This document shows, one piece after another, positions 45,920 to 56,627 of a DNA stretch of 64,000 bases. The notes under the pieces were generated by a model. The model was not told the DNA's origin. It worked only from the letters and a program-made list of their open reading frames with translations, and did no database searches. The DNA comes from Zingiber officinale (lineage: Eukaryota > Streptophyta > Magnoliopsida > Zingiberales > Zingiberaceae): positions 13,138,672 to 13,202,671 of the forward strand of contig NC_056001.1 of the NCBI RefSeq assembly GCF_018446385.1, given 5' to 3'. Position numbers and translations under genes: made by a program. The first letter of the stretch is position 1; the number at the start of each line of letters is the position of its first letter.

Positions 45920-46527
45920 GTAAAGACCGTCGAGCTCCAACGTTAAATATCGAGAGACGAGCCGGCGTCTATAAACCCTCCGAGCGGAAGGCCGTCGAGC
46001 TCTGACGTTAAATATCGAGAGACGAGCCGGCGTCTATAAACCCTCCGAGCGGAAGACCGTCGAGCTAATCGAGAGACGGGCAGGCGTCTATAAACCCTCC
46101 GATCGGAAGACCGTCGAGATCCGACGTTAAATGTCGAGCGGCGTCTATAAACCCTCCGGCGGAAGACCGTCGAGCTCCGGCGTTAAATATCGAGAGCGAG
46201 CCGGCGTCTATAAACCCTCAGCGGAAGACCGCCGAGCCGACGTTAAATATCGAGAGACGAGCGGCGTCTATAAACCCTCCGGCGGAAGACCGCCGAGCTC
46301 CGACGTTAAATATCGAGAGAGCGGCGTCTATAAACCCTCGGCGCGGACGTCGAGCTCCGACGTTAAATATCGAGAGACGAGCCAGCGTCTATAAACCCTC
46401 CGAGCGGAAGACCGTCGAGCTCCGACGTTAAATATCGAGAGACGAACCGGCGTCTATAAACCCTCCGAGCGGAAGACCGTCGAGCTCCGACGTTAAATAT
46501 CAAGAGGCGAGCCGGCGTCTATAAACG
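45920..46527. repeat. 65-bp tandem repeat array, about 10 copies
   Basis: Units built of CCGTCGAGCTCCGACGTTAA, ATATCGAGAGACGAGCCGG and CGTCTATAAACCCTCCGAGC are repeated about ten times, some shortened by a few bases. The array sits between integrase and the antisense gene, the same place as the 37-bp array of gypsy element 1 but unrelated in sequence. It opens a repetitive pseudo-frame at 46131-46394 that is not a gene. Confidence 0.95.
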
Positions 46528-46820
46528 TCTGAGCTACGCGATTTCGATACCGTTCGACCGTCTCCACGCTCCGATTGGCTCAGTATCCAAAGGTACTTGA
46601 CATCTTGAAAACGAGATCTAACATCTTGAAAGAGGGGCATGGTATATTTCGCCGAGCGGGAGCACGAGAAGTGATAATGGGCGAGCGGATAAACACACAA
46701 TTTAGTTATGTAAAGAGGCATCAAATACTAGGAAAACATTGCATTAAAGTTAAAACTTTAGGCCGAGCGGCCTAATTACAAAAAGAGATGACATCCAGTC
46801 GAGTGGCCCAATTACAGAAA

Positions 46821-49038
46821 CTACTCGATATAATCATAGAGGGTCTTGGGGATGTTATCCAGAAGAGCCACCTGGTCGCCGGCCGGAATAGAGGCAGACT
46901 CGGGGAGAAGGCTCTTCGACTTCAGATAAGTCATGGTGGCGGTTATTGCCAACTCAAAGGCGGCGTACATCCGCTCGCAGATTTTCTCCGAGAATTCGGG
47001 CGAGCGGATATAGCCCTGTCTTAGAGCTGCAACCCGACTCGGCTCGGCCTCTTGGTACTCTTTGAATGCCAGTTGAGCTGCAGAGAGGGATTCCTGCAAA
47101 GCGGTCAGCTCGTCCTTGTGCTTGGTTGCGTCGGCCGAGCGGCTTACTTTCTCCTGGTCAAGCTGTTCCATCAACTCCTTGACCTTCAGCTCCAGGCCTC
47201 GAGCCTCCACATTCTTCTTCTCCAAGTCAGAAACGGTCGTATTCTTCCGAGTGGTGGCCAGGGTAAATTTTTGGTCGAGCGACTTGACTTGTCGCTCGAG
47301 CTCTGCCAAATGATGAGCCTGGTCAGCTGTTCTCTGCCGTTCGGCCGCCAGCATATCTTGGGCCTTCTTCAGCTCCTTCTGCAGATCGGAATATGAAGGG
47401 CCCTACAGGCCGGACGGACCAACCGCTGCCCTCAGTTGTCGCAGCTCTTCATCCACCAGGGCCAAGCGATTGGAAACCGCAATTTCTTCTACCCATCTCT
47501 GACGGGAAGAGTTAGAAGCTATTAGTGGCTGATCGGGAGGAAGGAAGACAAAACTTGGTAGATTACAAACTTACCCCCGTGGCCTGCTGCATATGGCTGT
47601 TAGCCAAATTCCCGATGGGGATCAGGGCGACGCATGCCCGAGCGTCAGCCCACATCTCAGCAAGAGGCCCCTTCAGGGTGATAGTGTACTCGGGCGCAGT
47701 CGGTTGATCGGCCTCTGGCAGCAGCTCTTCAGTCGGGAGATGAAGAGTGACCCGAATGGTACGACCATGACCGGGGGTCGTCCGACCGGCTGTCGGGAGG
47801 GGATCAGAAGTCGGCGCAGAAAACTGCGAATGAATGGTCGAGTGTTGGACTGGTTGGCGAACGGGCGGAAGGGTGCTGACCGGAACAGCTTCGATTGGCG
47901 CGGCCGGCTCGTCCCATTCAGAAGGCGTCCGGTCGGACGAAATGGCTTCGACCTCTGGCGCCTTGCCTCGAGCGGTGGCAGTGGCCCGCTCGGGGGCTGG
48001 ACAGCTGAGGTAGCCGAGCGTAGGGGAGTCTCCACTCGACGCCTCTTTTGTAAGGGCTGCTCCTCCTCCCGAGCGGAACCTTCCTCGGGGGCAGTTCGTT
48101 CTCTTGAGGGGGTGGCGCCGCTAGCCACATTTTGTTGGGAAGCTTGAGCGGCCGACTCAGCCTGAGTCCCGCTCTCTCCTTCATGGGATCCGACCGGCTG
48201 GATACCCAGTGCTTCCATTTCTTTAGCGGCCGCGACTTCTAACGCTGCCGCCCTTCTCTTCAATACGCCGGCCATCACCGAATCCATGACGATGTCCGCT
48301 GCAAAAGAAAGAAAAGAAATCAGTTAGCGATCAAAGCAAATGCCCAAGTAAAGTTCTTACCGAAGCCGGTCGGAAGAGGAGTCCGTATAGGACTCAGACC
48401 GAAGATGTACATCACTCCTTCATGAAGGAGCTTATTGATGTCGAGTCGCAGACCGGCTAGTATGTTTGCAGCATGGAGGTAGTCCGGTCCGGTCTTGAAT
48501 TTCTTCAGCTCGGGAGTAGGGGCAAGTTGACTTGCCACTTTGTCGGGAAGGTGGCCTGATCGGGCATACGGATATAGAAAAAATAATCCTTCCAATGTTT
48601 ATTGGAAGTAGGAAGTTTGTTGAAAAAGACCAAGCCGGGCCGAGCTTGGAACATGAAGGTGCCCCGCTCGGCTTGCTTGGGGTAATAGAAATAAAAGAAG
48701 ACCTCCAGTCGGAGGGGGATGTTGTGAATCTTAAACAAAACGACAACACCGCAAAGGAGACGGAAGGTATTGGGTACTAGACTGCCGAGCGGCACACCGA
48801 AAAAATTGCAGACATCTATGATGAAAGGATGTACAGGGAAGCGAAGACTGGCGGTAAACTGGTCTCGGAAGACACAGAAAGCTCCGCGCGGCGGCCTGTG
48901 AGGCCGAGCGGAAGGACCAGCTAAACGAATTTCGAAATTGTCTGTCAAAATATCGAAGTCCCGCTGTTCGAATCGGGACTGCATGGTGGTGTACCATGGG
49001 CCGAGTGACTGATCTTCGGGATTGGAAGAGCTAGCCAT
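46821..49038 (-). pseudogene. Antisense spliced gene of gypsy element 2 (Transposase_28-like head, coiled-coil tail)
   Basis: Runs opposite to gag-pol, between the tandem array and the 3' LTR. Exon 1 starts MASSSNPEDQSLGPWYTTMQ at 49038 and has the PF04195-like block (FPVHPFIIDVCNFFGVPLGSL, FRLLCGVVVLFKIHNIPLRL, FYYPKQAERGTFMFQARPG). A one-base shift near 48515 precedes TPELKKFKTGPDYLHAANIL...YIFGLSPIRTPLPTGFG and a donor (GTAAGAAC). Exon 2 follows a CTTTCTTTTGCAG acceptor near 48302 (MDSVMAGVLKRRAAALEVAAA). It is Ser/Pro/Arg-rich and ends at a GTAAGT donor near 47575. Exon 3 starts about 47503 (RWVEEIAVSNRLALVDEEL) and becomes a long coiled coil ending NIPKTLYDYIE at 46821. A TAG near 47403 interrupts it. 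The product's role is unknown. Confidence 0.82.
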
Positions 49039-49680
49039 GGGCCGATCGGAAGGAATCAAAAGGCAAAAAGGCAGGAGAAAAACAACAGCAAACGAAAGGA
49101 GGTTTCAAGGAGCGAAACTGAGAAAGAAATGCGGAGGAAACACCGGAAAGGAGGAAGGAAAGATATAAAACCTTGCTGAGGGGAAAGGGATCAAGGGAAA
49201 GGCGCCGGAGAGCGTCGGAGAGCAGAAACAGGATCGCCGGAGCTCCAAAGCGCAGGTGGCAATGGTTGAAATCGCGGAGGCAAGTGAGGGAGAGAAGGAA
49301 ACGAAGAATTTATAGGGTGAAGGCCAGGCGGCCTCCACCGTTGGATCCAGGTCACGGGAATTAAAGCATGCATCGAGCCGTCCATTTCTAATAGCTTCGA
49401 TCACATCAAAACACCATGCCACCGCTGACGTACGCCGATAGCAGTGCTCCATGTGGCATTCAATCATTCGGAGCATTTAATGAAAGCATGCTCAACCTTA
49501 ATGTCGAAGATTGGCGCAGGACACGAGGAGATCTGGTGAATGCCATTGTTGATTCGCTTAAGGCTACCTCTATGGTTGGTCGAGCGGAGGATACCAGCGT
49601 GGAGGAGTCGTTCGGCTGGATTCGTAGTCCAGTCAGTCGGACTATTCACCTCCTTCGACTAGACTTGAAGGGGAGGCAAG

Positions 49681-50531
49681 TGATCCGGTAGTGAGAACAG
49701 GGGACCCCGCCTTGTGGAGTCAACGCCACGTGGAAGTCAAAGTGGCAGTCGTCCATCCGGAAAGGGCCGGGTCCGACCGGACGACCGGCCGACCGTCCGG
49801 TGGAATCGAACGTCCGGAGAGGGATGGGTCCGATCGGTTGGCCGACCAGACGATGTTCGGCTGATGGTTAAAGGCGCCTTGTCGAAATCAGGGTTCCGGC
49901 GCTCAGTGGAAAAGGTCCCAGGGCCGAGCGGACTGCACGCTCTGCCAAAGCGATAAGGTAACATACTGCTAATAGTCTCCACAAAGCACGTGAGGGAGAA
50001 TCTCCCCAAGTAAACCACCGCATATGTCCGGCCGGATGTTGGGGGAGCTGTCCGCCCGGACGCCAGATCTGGAGCAAAGGGGAAAAGGACAAGGGACGTC
50101 TTTTTCTGACAGCAGGTATGTTTCACGTGTAGGCCATGCTCCAAATCTTGTGGCAGGGGATTCCGCTGTCCCATCGAGGACATGCTGAGACTGTAGCAGT
50201 ATGGGTTAGGGAAGCTCACTGACAAGCCCTTACTGGGGTATGGGTCATGGACACGTGTACACCTCGGTAGGTGTACACTGACTTCTTCGCTGCCCTATAT
50301 AAAGGCCCTCATTCTTCACCGAAGGTACGCGTTCTACAAGCTTTGGAGCTACTTTTTCCACCACTTGCTTACCTGACTTGAGCGTCGGAGGGTTGTCGCC
50401 GGGAACCCCTTCCCGGCCCGACTTCTGTGCAGGTTCGCCGGAGTTTCGTGAGACTAGCCGGAGATCTACATCAGCAACCCGGAGAGCGCCACGTGCCCAG
50501 CGTCCGTTGATTCAGCATTCGGACAGGATCA
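49681..50531 (+). repeat. 3' LTR of gypsy element 2
   Basis: 851 bp, mate of 39855-40704, directly after the polypurine tract and ending at the TAGCC duplication. Confidence 0.95.
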
Positions 50532-50646
50532 TAGCCAATGGAAAACTCTATTCGTAATTGGAAGGCATCTTTAAGAGGGTCCAAGGCACCTTCAATAGGA
50601 TAAGATTTATTCGTTGAAGATAAAATTTTATCTCTGGCTAAAAACT

Positions 50647-50801
50647 AGTAAAGGCGCCTTCCATATGCTTGAAGGCGCCTTCCATGAAGCATTGAAGGCA
50701 CCTTCCATGACCTATGGAAGGCGCCTTCCATATGCTTAAAGGCGCCTTCCATGAAGCATTGAAGGCACCTTCCATGACCTATGGAAGGCGCCTTCCACAA
50801 G
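50647..50801. repeat. AAGGCGCCTTCC palindrome cluster in LTR A
   Basis: A unit of about 74 bp containing two AAGGCGCCTTCC palindromes and one AAGGCACCTTCC occurs twice in tandem, giving about seven palindromes in 155 bp. On the LTR's own (minus) strand the cluster is upstream of the TATA-like GGCTATAAAAAATC. Confidence 0.9.
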
Positions 50802-51157
50802 GCATATCAGCCTCCAGTTGGTCTTCTTCGTGTGGGTGATACTCTAGTCAACCAGAGTTGAGCTCACCCAAACTCAACTCCGACCTTCTCCTTAAGCAGA
50901 CTTCCTCCCTGGCTTCTCATCCCTCTAACGTCATGCACATCCTTCTCGTCCATCGATGTACTCTTCCGCAGCACCTCGTCCCTCAAATGCACCAAACCCG
51001 TCGATTCCTTTCCTGTGTCATCTTTCTCGCTAGCTACGTCTTCCGCTCGACTTCTTATGTTCCTAAGCTCCTGCACACTTAGACACAAGGATCAACACAA
51101 CAAAACCTAACTTAATTACTTGGTTGACCACATCAAAACTACAACAGGATACTTACA

Positions 51158-52598
51158 ATCTCCCCCTTTTTGATGTGCATCAATATAAGTTAAAGTTACG
51201 GTTAAAACATAATGCAATAACATGATTATGCCATAATGTAATAACATGATTATGTAAACTAAATTGCAATTATAATAAAAAATTACAATACAATGAATGA
51301 ATTTACTAAATTAAGTACAAGGATAAAAATTCTAAATTTTAAAAATATTATCCTAACTCCCTTTAACTTATACTTATTTCTCCCCCTTTGACCACATTAA
51401 AAAATAAGAAAAAAGTAAAATAAATAGTTAGAAATTTTTGAAATAATTTTTTAGGAGTACATTACAAGAATTACTAGTCATCAAATTTTTTTAGAAATAT
51501 TTTTCAAAAATACTTTATTTTTTCTAATTAATGGTCGGGTTGGATAAAAATATTTTAAAAATTATTTCTTGATTTCGAAAAATCCTAAATCTTTTGTCAA
51601 ACTTAAACAAAATAATTTATATCTTAAAAAAATATTGTCACAAAAAAAATGTATTTAATCAAATAGAACTGATTTATTTTATCAAAGCAACCTAATTTTT
51701 GAAAATAAAATTTGAAAAATATATTTTCAACTCTAAAAATTCTGTTAATTTTTCTGAATATGTAAAATAGATAGTTTAATACTAGAAAAATCAAATTTTT
51801 TAAATTTCTATTTTCTTAAATTTTTAGTATTAAAAATTATCTTTTAGAAAAATAATTTGTAATAATTCAGATAAAATTTAAAAAAGTAAAAAAAATATTA
51901 TGATAGAAAACATCATGTTTTATAAAAAAAATAAGTTTACAAAATGTTTTATCCTAAATTCTATGGAAAGGTCTATTTTACCATTGCCTACTTAGAAAAA
52001 ATATATTTAAAAATATATTTATCATGGATCACATGATTAACATAAAATCTAAAACTATTTAAATGGTTCAATTGAACCTTAACCTAAAGTCCTAGTCTTG
52101 GCTCCCTCTTGATGTATCTACCCATACTAAGCCATAATACATCCCTAGTATTAGTTTATATGACATATATACATCTAAAACTAATTTTCGTACAATATGA
52201 ATCCAATTTCATATTTCTTGCATGACAACTCAACTCATTTGTGTCAATTCCTTGGATTTGAGACTCTAGTCCGTCTTCAAACTACTTGACACATTTTATG
52301 GCTCATCTAGAATCCAAGTAAGCTCCACTTGAGATCTATTGACCATGGATCCCAACATAACTCTTTGAGCTTCCCTTATATCTCTTAACCTTAGACACTT
52401 CATCCTTGTCATAATCATATGCAACTCTTGCATATTCCTTCTCATTGGCCTTAGATGACTCTCCTTTGCCCTTGGTTGCTTCTCCCTTGTCATTTTCATA
52501 TGCCGCCTTGGCATATGATCTCCTTTAAGCAATGGAGGGACTAAATCGGTATCTCAAGCCTGATCTATCATTGTTAGATCTTTGTCTATCCAACACCA
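51158..52598 (-). mobile_element. Internal 3' region of a copia-type element, non-coding
   Basis: Begins with the polypurine tract next to LTR A. It is mostly AT-rich DNA with a second purine tract (GGTCAAAGGGGGAGAAATA on the minus strand near 51395). A Lys/Glu/Asp-rich coding remnant lies near 52296-52532, but its frame is broken. No reverse transcriptase or integrase sequence was recognised. Confidence 0.6.
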
Positions 52599-53861
52599 TG
52601 TTAGTACCCCAAGACAGGTTTGATGTGATCAACCAAGTCAGGTTTGGTCCTGTTGGTTTTTAACCTCTGTGTCTATGTGTGCAGGAACTTAGGAACATAG
52701 AAAGTTGAAAGAAAAATGTAGCTAGAGAGAAGGATGACATGGAAGAGAGCTGACAGGCTTGGTACATCTGAGGGTCGAGGTGCTGCGGAAGAGTAGCGAG
52801 CGGACGAGAAGGAGGCGCGCGACGTTTCCGAGGAATGAGAAGCTGGAGCGAAAAATTGCTCGAAGGTCAGAAGTTGGGTTCAGGTGAGCTCTATTCTGGA
52901 TGACCGAGATCATCCAAGCGAGCAGAGACAGAGCGGAAGACTCAGACCAAGGCGAGCAGAATCGGAGAGGAGGACCGAGACTGAAAGTCAATAGGATGTT
53001 GACTTTCTTGGTTCGGGGGCTCGGACAAGGATTTTTATCCGGATCACGTCAAACATGATCCGTTGCGATGGGGATAAGTTTTATCACCCTCCAGGCCCCT
53101 GGAACCCTTCCAGGGGCCCCGACCAGGACTATAAATATAGCCCTAGTCCTAAAAGCCTAGATAGAACACTTGTAAACAAATGTTCTATCTAGGCTTCTGG
53201 CAAACAAGTGTTCTATCTAGGATTCTGGGACTAGGGTTGTATTTATAGCCCTGGTTGAGCCACCTGGAAGGGTTCTAGGTGCCTAAAGGGGGATAAAGCT
53301 TTATCCCCGTCCCAACAAATTGTGTTTGACGTCATCCGGATAAAAATCCTGGTTCGAGCGCTCGGAAGGGTTCCAGGCGCTCGAAAGGGTTTCAGGCGCC
53401 CGGAGTCCGGTGAGTCCGGCCACCCAGACTGGGTTCGGGTGCTCGGATCAAGAAAGTCAACATCCTATTGACTTTCAGTCTCGGTCTTCTGCTCCGATTT
53501 CACTTGCCATGGTCTGGGTCTTCCGCTCCAACTGCGCTCGCTTGGGTGATCTCGGCCATCCCGAATAGGGTTCACCCGAACCCAACTTTCGACCTTCGAA
53601 CAATCTTCCACTCTGGCTTCTCGTCCCTTGGAAATGCTACGCGCCTCCTTCTTGTCCGCCCACGTACTCTTCCACAGCACATCGCCCCTCAGACGCACCG
53701 AGCCCGTCGGCTCTCTTCCGTGCAGTCCTTCTTTCTAACTGCATCTTTCGCTCGACTTTCTGTGCTCCTAAATTCCCACACACTTAGACACAGGGGTTAA
53801 AAACCAACGGGACCTAACCTGACTTGGTTGATCACATCAAAACTACCTTGGGGTACTAATA
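52599..53861. mobile_element. Inverted U3-U3 LTR unit (fold-back element) with target duplication
   Basis: 1263 bp, starting TGTTAGTACCCCAAG and ending CTTGGGGTACTAATA. The two halves (about 52599-53195 and 53205-53861) are imperfect inverted copies of the first part of a copia-type LTR, each running from the LTR start to just past its TATA box (ACTATAAATATAGCC near 53130; GGGTTGTATTTATAGCC near 53240). Perfect 5-bp direct repeats CACCA flank it (52594-52598 and 53862-53866), and the gag-region sequence of the host element continues across the gap. There is no coding capacity. Confidence 0.85.
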
Positions 53862-55157
53862 CACCATACCTAATGCCTTAGATCCAGCATTGAATATATC
53901 TAGGATTTTCTCTAAACTATCAAACTTTGCCTTCAAAGCTTGATTCTCCTTTTTTAGATTCATAATTCTAGATTCCTGTTGTCATCCTTGGGCATTCTTA
54001 TGCCTACCATTCTTACGCATGTGTCTCCACTTCTTGGGATTATTGTCTAGGTTCTCCATTACCTTCTCCTCCTCAAGTAATGAGAATCTAACTTGTTTAG
54101 ATTTATCATGCATAGGTACCTTAGGGTTAATTCTAAAATTTACCCTACTTCTATTATGATATCTAAAGTTAAAAGTTTTCATTGATATATGATGATAAAC
54201 ATTATCAATCCTAGCATGTATGGGAAAATAACAATTTGAATTACAATTCAAATTATGATATACCTCCCTTACCCTTGAAGCTCCCTCTTGACTTGAGCTT
54301 TTCTTCTTCTCTCATTTCTTCAAATGAGCTAGTTTCTTGATTTCCCTCTTCTTAGGGCACTTGGTGTGGTAGTGACCTTTCTTTCCACACGTGAAGCACA
54401 CAATGCACATTTTCCTCCTTTCGGATTTTTCATTCTTACAACCCATATTAGTATCTAAATCAACTTGAGTGAGTTTAAGATTTATCTTCTTCTTACCCAT
54501 TGGACACCTACTCTTATAGTGTCTCTTCTCATTGTAACTGTAACAAATGATGTAGTCTTTTGACTTGACTTCGGTGGAGATGCTTGCAAGGTTGACTTCC
54601 AAGACTTCCTCTTCACTTGTCTTGGATTCTTCTTCAACTCTTGAAGATGTGGACGACACTTCCTCATCTTCCTTCTCCTCGGAAGTTGAATATGCGTCAT
54701 CTTCCGGTTGATCCTCCTCCACTTGAGCCATTACGTCCCTTTCCTCAGACTTTTCTTCATCATGTCTAGGCTTAGGTTCTTCACTCAGAATCATCTTTAC
54801 CTTGCTCCATAAATCATGGACGTTCTCATACTCATCTACATCACTCATGACGTAATTAGGCAAAATATCAATCAAAATCGATATTACCTTCTCATTTACC
54901 TTTGATCATGAGGTGTGTTCCTTGGTCCAATAACGTGGTCGGAGTCTCTTCCCTTTCTTGTCTTGGAGCTTCAAACGGTTCCTTGATAATCATCATGGTG
55001 TCACAATCCGTCTTGAAAAAGTTCTTCATTTTCACCATCCAAAAGGTGATATCCCATATACTTCCCCCTTCATACTTCAGTGGAACAATCAAGTCGGTCG
55101 TCCATAGCTTCCTCGGCGGTTAGTCCGATAAAGAGTAACCTTGCTCTGATACCACTT
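53862..55157 (-). pseudogene. gag region of copia-type element B
   Basis: From the primer site leftwards: an N-terminal piece (MIVPLKYEGGSIWDITFWMVKMKNFF, 55092) with frame breaks, then an open stretch at 54875-54312. The latter has an acidic middle (EEKSEERDVMAQVEEDQPEDD), a degenerate knuckle (CYSYNEKRHYKSRC, second Cys lost) and an intact CCHC knuckle CFTCGKKGHYHTKC. This is the gag layout of Sirevirus-like copia elements. The expected protease, integrase and reverse transcriptase are absent to the left. Confidence 0.78.
55143..55154 (-). promoter_or_regulatory. tRNA-Met primer binding site of element B
   Basis: TGGTATCAGAGC on the minus strand, complementary to the 3' end of initiator tRNA-Met, lies three bases from the LTR end. 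It fixes the element orientation and the LTR border at 55158. Confidence 0.88.
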
Positions 55158-55491
55158 ATTGGGAATCTTTGGGTCGGCTAGAAGAGAGGTTGAATAGTTG
55201 ATCACCCCAAATTGTTCACTTCCTATTTATTTGTTATAGCAGTGTAATACTAACTAAATACAAATACGAAAGCTAAACTAAAAACCAAAGACAAAAATCC
55301 GTCGGTGGATTAGTCCCTGGAAACTCTGGCTAGCACAATCCTCCTTATCGATGGAAAAACCTCACCACAATTCGATCAAGAATACAAGGATTGCTATAAA
55401 GGATTGGAGACTCTAATTAGGGGTTAACCATCTCTAATTTTGTCACCGAGGTCAGCCACCCCAAGTTCCATAATATAGATCTTGTTGATTT

Positions 55492-56531
55492 TGTAGGACC
55501 GTTGGGCCGGCTAGGAGGGGGTTGTTGGATATCCTGCTAACACAAAAAAGAAAACAAACCCTCCTCGAACTCTTTAGGCTAACACTTGCATAATTAAGTT
55601 AAGCAGATAAATTAAAAGCATAAAGAAAAGTGAGGCACAAAAGATTTACTTGGTTACAACCGATGTGGTTGTTAATCCAAGGAAGATTAAGCTCAATAAA
55701 ACTCCTTCGGGCGGAGAAGCCTCGTACAGCGTTGAAGTGCAGAAAACAGAAGCTTAGACTAAAAGAGAGTGTGCAAGCACTGGATTTACAATCAGTGAGT
55801 TCTATTTAAGCTTCTGGACCAAGGCTATATTTATAGTCTTGGTCCGGGCGCCTGGAAGGGTTCCGGGCGCCCTGGGGGGGATAAATTTTATCCCCCAACG
55901 GTCGGATCGAGTCAAAACTCGATCCTGTTGAAAAGTTGATTCCGGGCGCCCGGAAGGGTTCCGGGCGCCCCGGTCGGTTCTGGGCGCCCGGAGCCCTAAG
56001 GTCAACATAAGTTGACTTTTCGACTCCGGTTCAACTCGTCTCAGTTCAGCTCGTCTTGGTCCGGGTCTGTTCGCTCCGGCTCCGCTAGCTTGGGTGATCT
56101 CTGCCATCCGGAATAGGGCTCACCCGAACCCATCTTCCGGTCTTCTCGAGCGTGCTTCCCTCCGGCTTCTCGTCCCTCGGAATTGCCGCGTGTTCCTTCT
56201 CGTCCACCAGGGAACTCATCCGCAGACTTCGTCCCTCGGTCGCACCCCGTGCCGACCTTCGCGCTAGCTGCATCTCTTGCTCCTCGAGCAATCTTCCGCT
56301 CTGGCTTTCGTACCTCGGAACCACCGCGCGCACTTCCTTCTCGTCCGCCGGTGTACTCTTCCGCAGCACCTCGTCCCTCGGACGCACAGCGTGCCGTCCT
56401 TCTCGCTAGCTGCGTCTTCCGCTCGAGTACCTGTGCTCCTAAGCTCCTGCACACTTAGACACAAGGTTAGAAACAACGCAGGACCTAACTTAACTTGTTG
56501 ATCACACCAAAACAACCTTGGGGTTCCAACA
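55492..56531 (-). mobile_element. Solo copia-type LTR (family D) with target duplication
   Basis: 1040 bp; on the minus strand it starts TGTTGGAACCCC and ends GGTCCTACA. It is flanked by GATTT at 55487-55491 and 56532-56536. A minus-strand TATA (GACTATAAATATAGCC, near 55835) is preceded by CCGGGCGCCCGG-type palindromes at 55846-55990. The LTR start resembles that of family A. No internal sequence is present. Confidence 0.9.
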
Positions 56532-56627
56532 GATTTCACCGTTACCAATTAACCAGTCAACTAGTGCTGGCCGATGACACTCCACAGAATCTGCGATTCT
56601 ACCAATGACACTTTACTAGTTGACTAT

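Larger units (their letters stand above)
39855..50531 (+). mobile_element. Ty3/gypsy LTR retrotransposon 2, Tat lineage, near full length
   Basis: The 10,677-bp element is flanked by target duplications TAGCC (39850-39854 and 50532-50536). LTRs 39855-40704 and 49681-50531 are almost identical. An ATTTGGCGCCGTCTGTGGGAA primer-site region follows the 5' LTR, and TTGAAGGGGAGGCAAG precedes the 3' LTR. Order: gag, protease, reverse transcriptase, RNase H, second (archaeal-type) RNase H, integrase, 65-bp tandem array, antisense gene. The double RNase H marks the Tat group. Frames are interrupted in several places, so autonomous movement now is doubtful despite the young LTRs. Confidence 0.95.
39544..51157 (-). 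mobile_element. Copia-type LTR (family A), minus strand, split by gypsy element 2
   Basis: Two pieces, 39544-39854 and 50532-51157, make one LTR of about 930 bp, matching the length and order of the plus-strand LTR at 58452-59372. The right end is followed by a polypurine tract on the minus strand (CATCAAAAAGGGGGAGATTG), so this is a 3' LTR whose internal region lies to the right. It contains GGCGCC palindromes at 50647-50801 and a TATA-like GGCTATAAAAAATC at the point where gypsy element 2 inserted. Confidence 0.8.

Noticed and set aside
46131-46394. Open frame encoding a repetitive GVYKPSGGRP-type peptide
   Set aside because: Produced by the 65-bp tandem array; repeat lengths vary and the frame is not kept across the array.
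55802-56548. Overlapping frames of 70-137 codons on both strands in LTR D
   Set aside because: GC-rich LTR sequence between perfect target duplications; no similarity to proteins.
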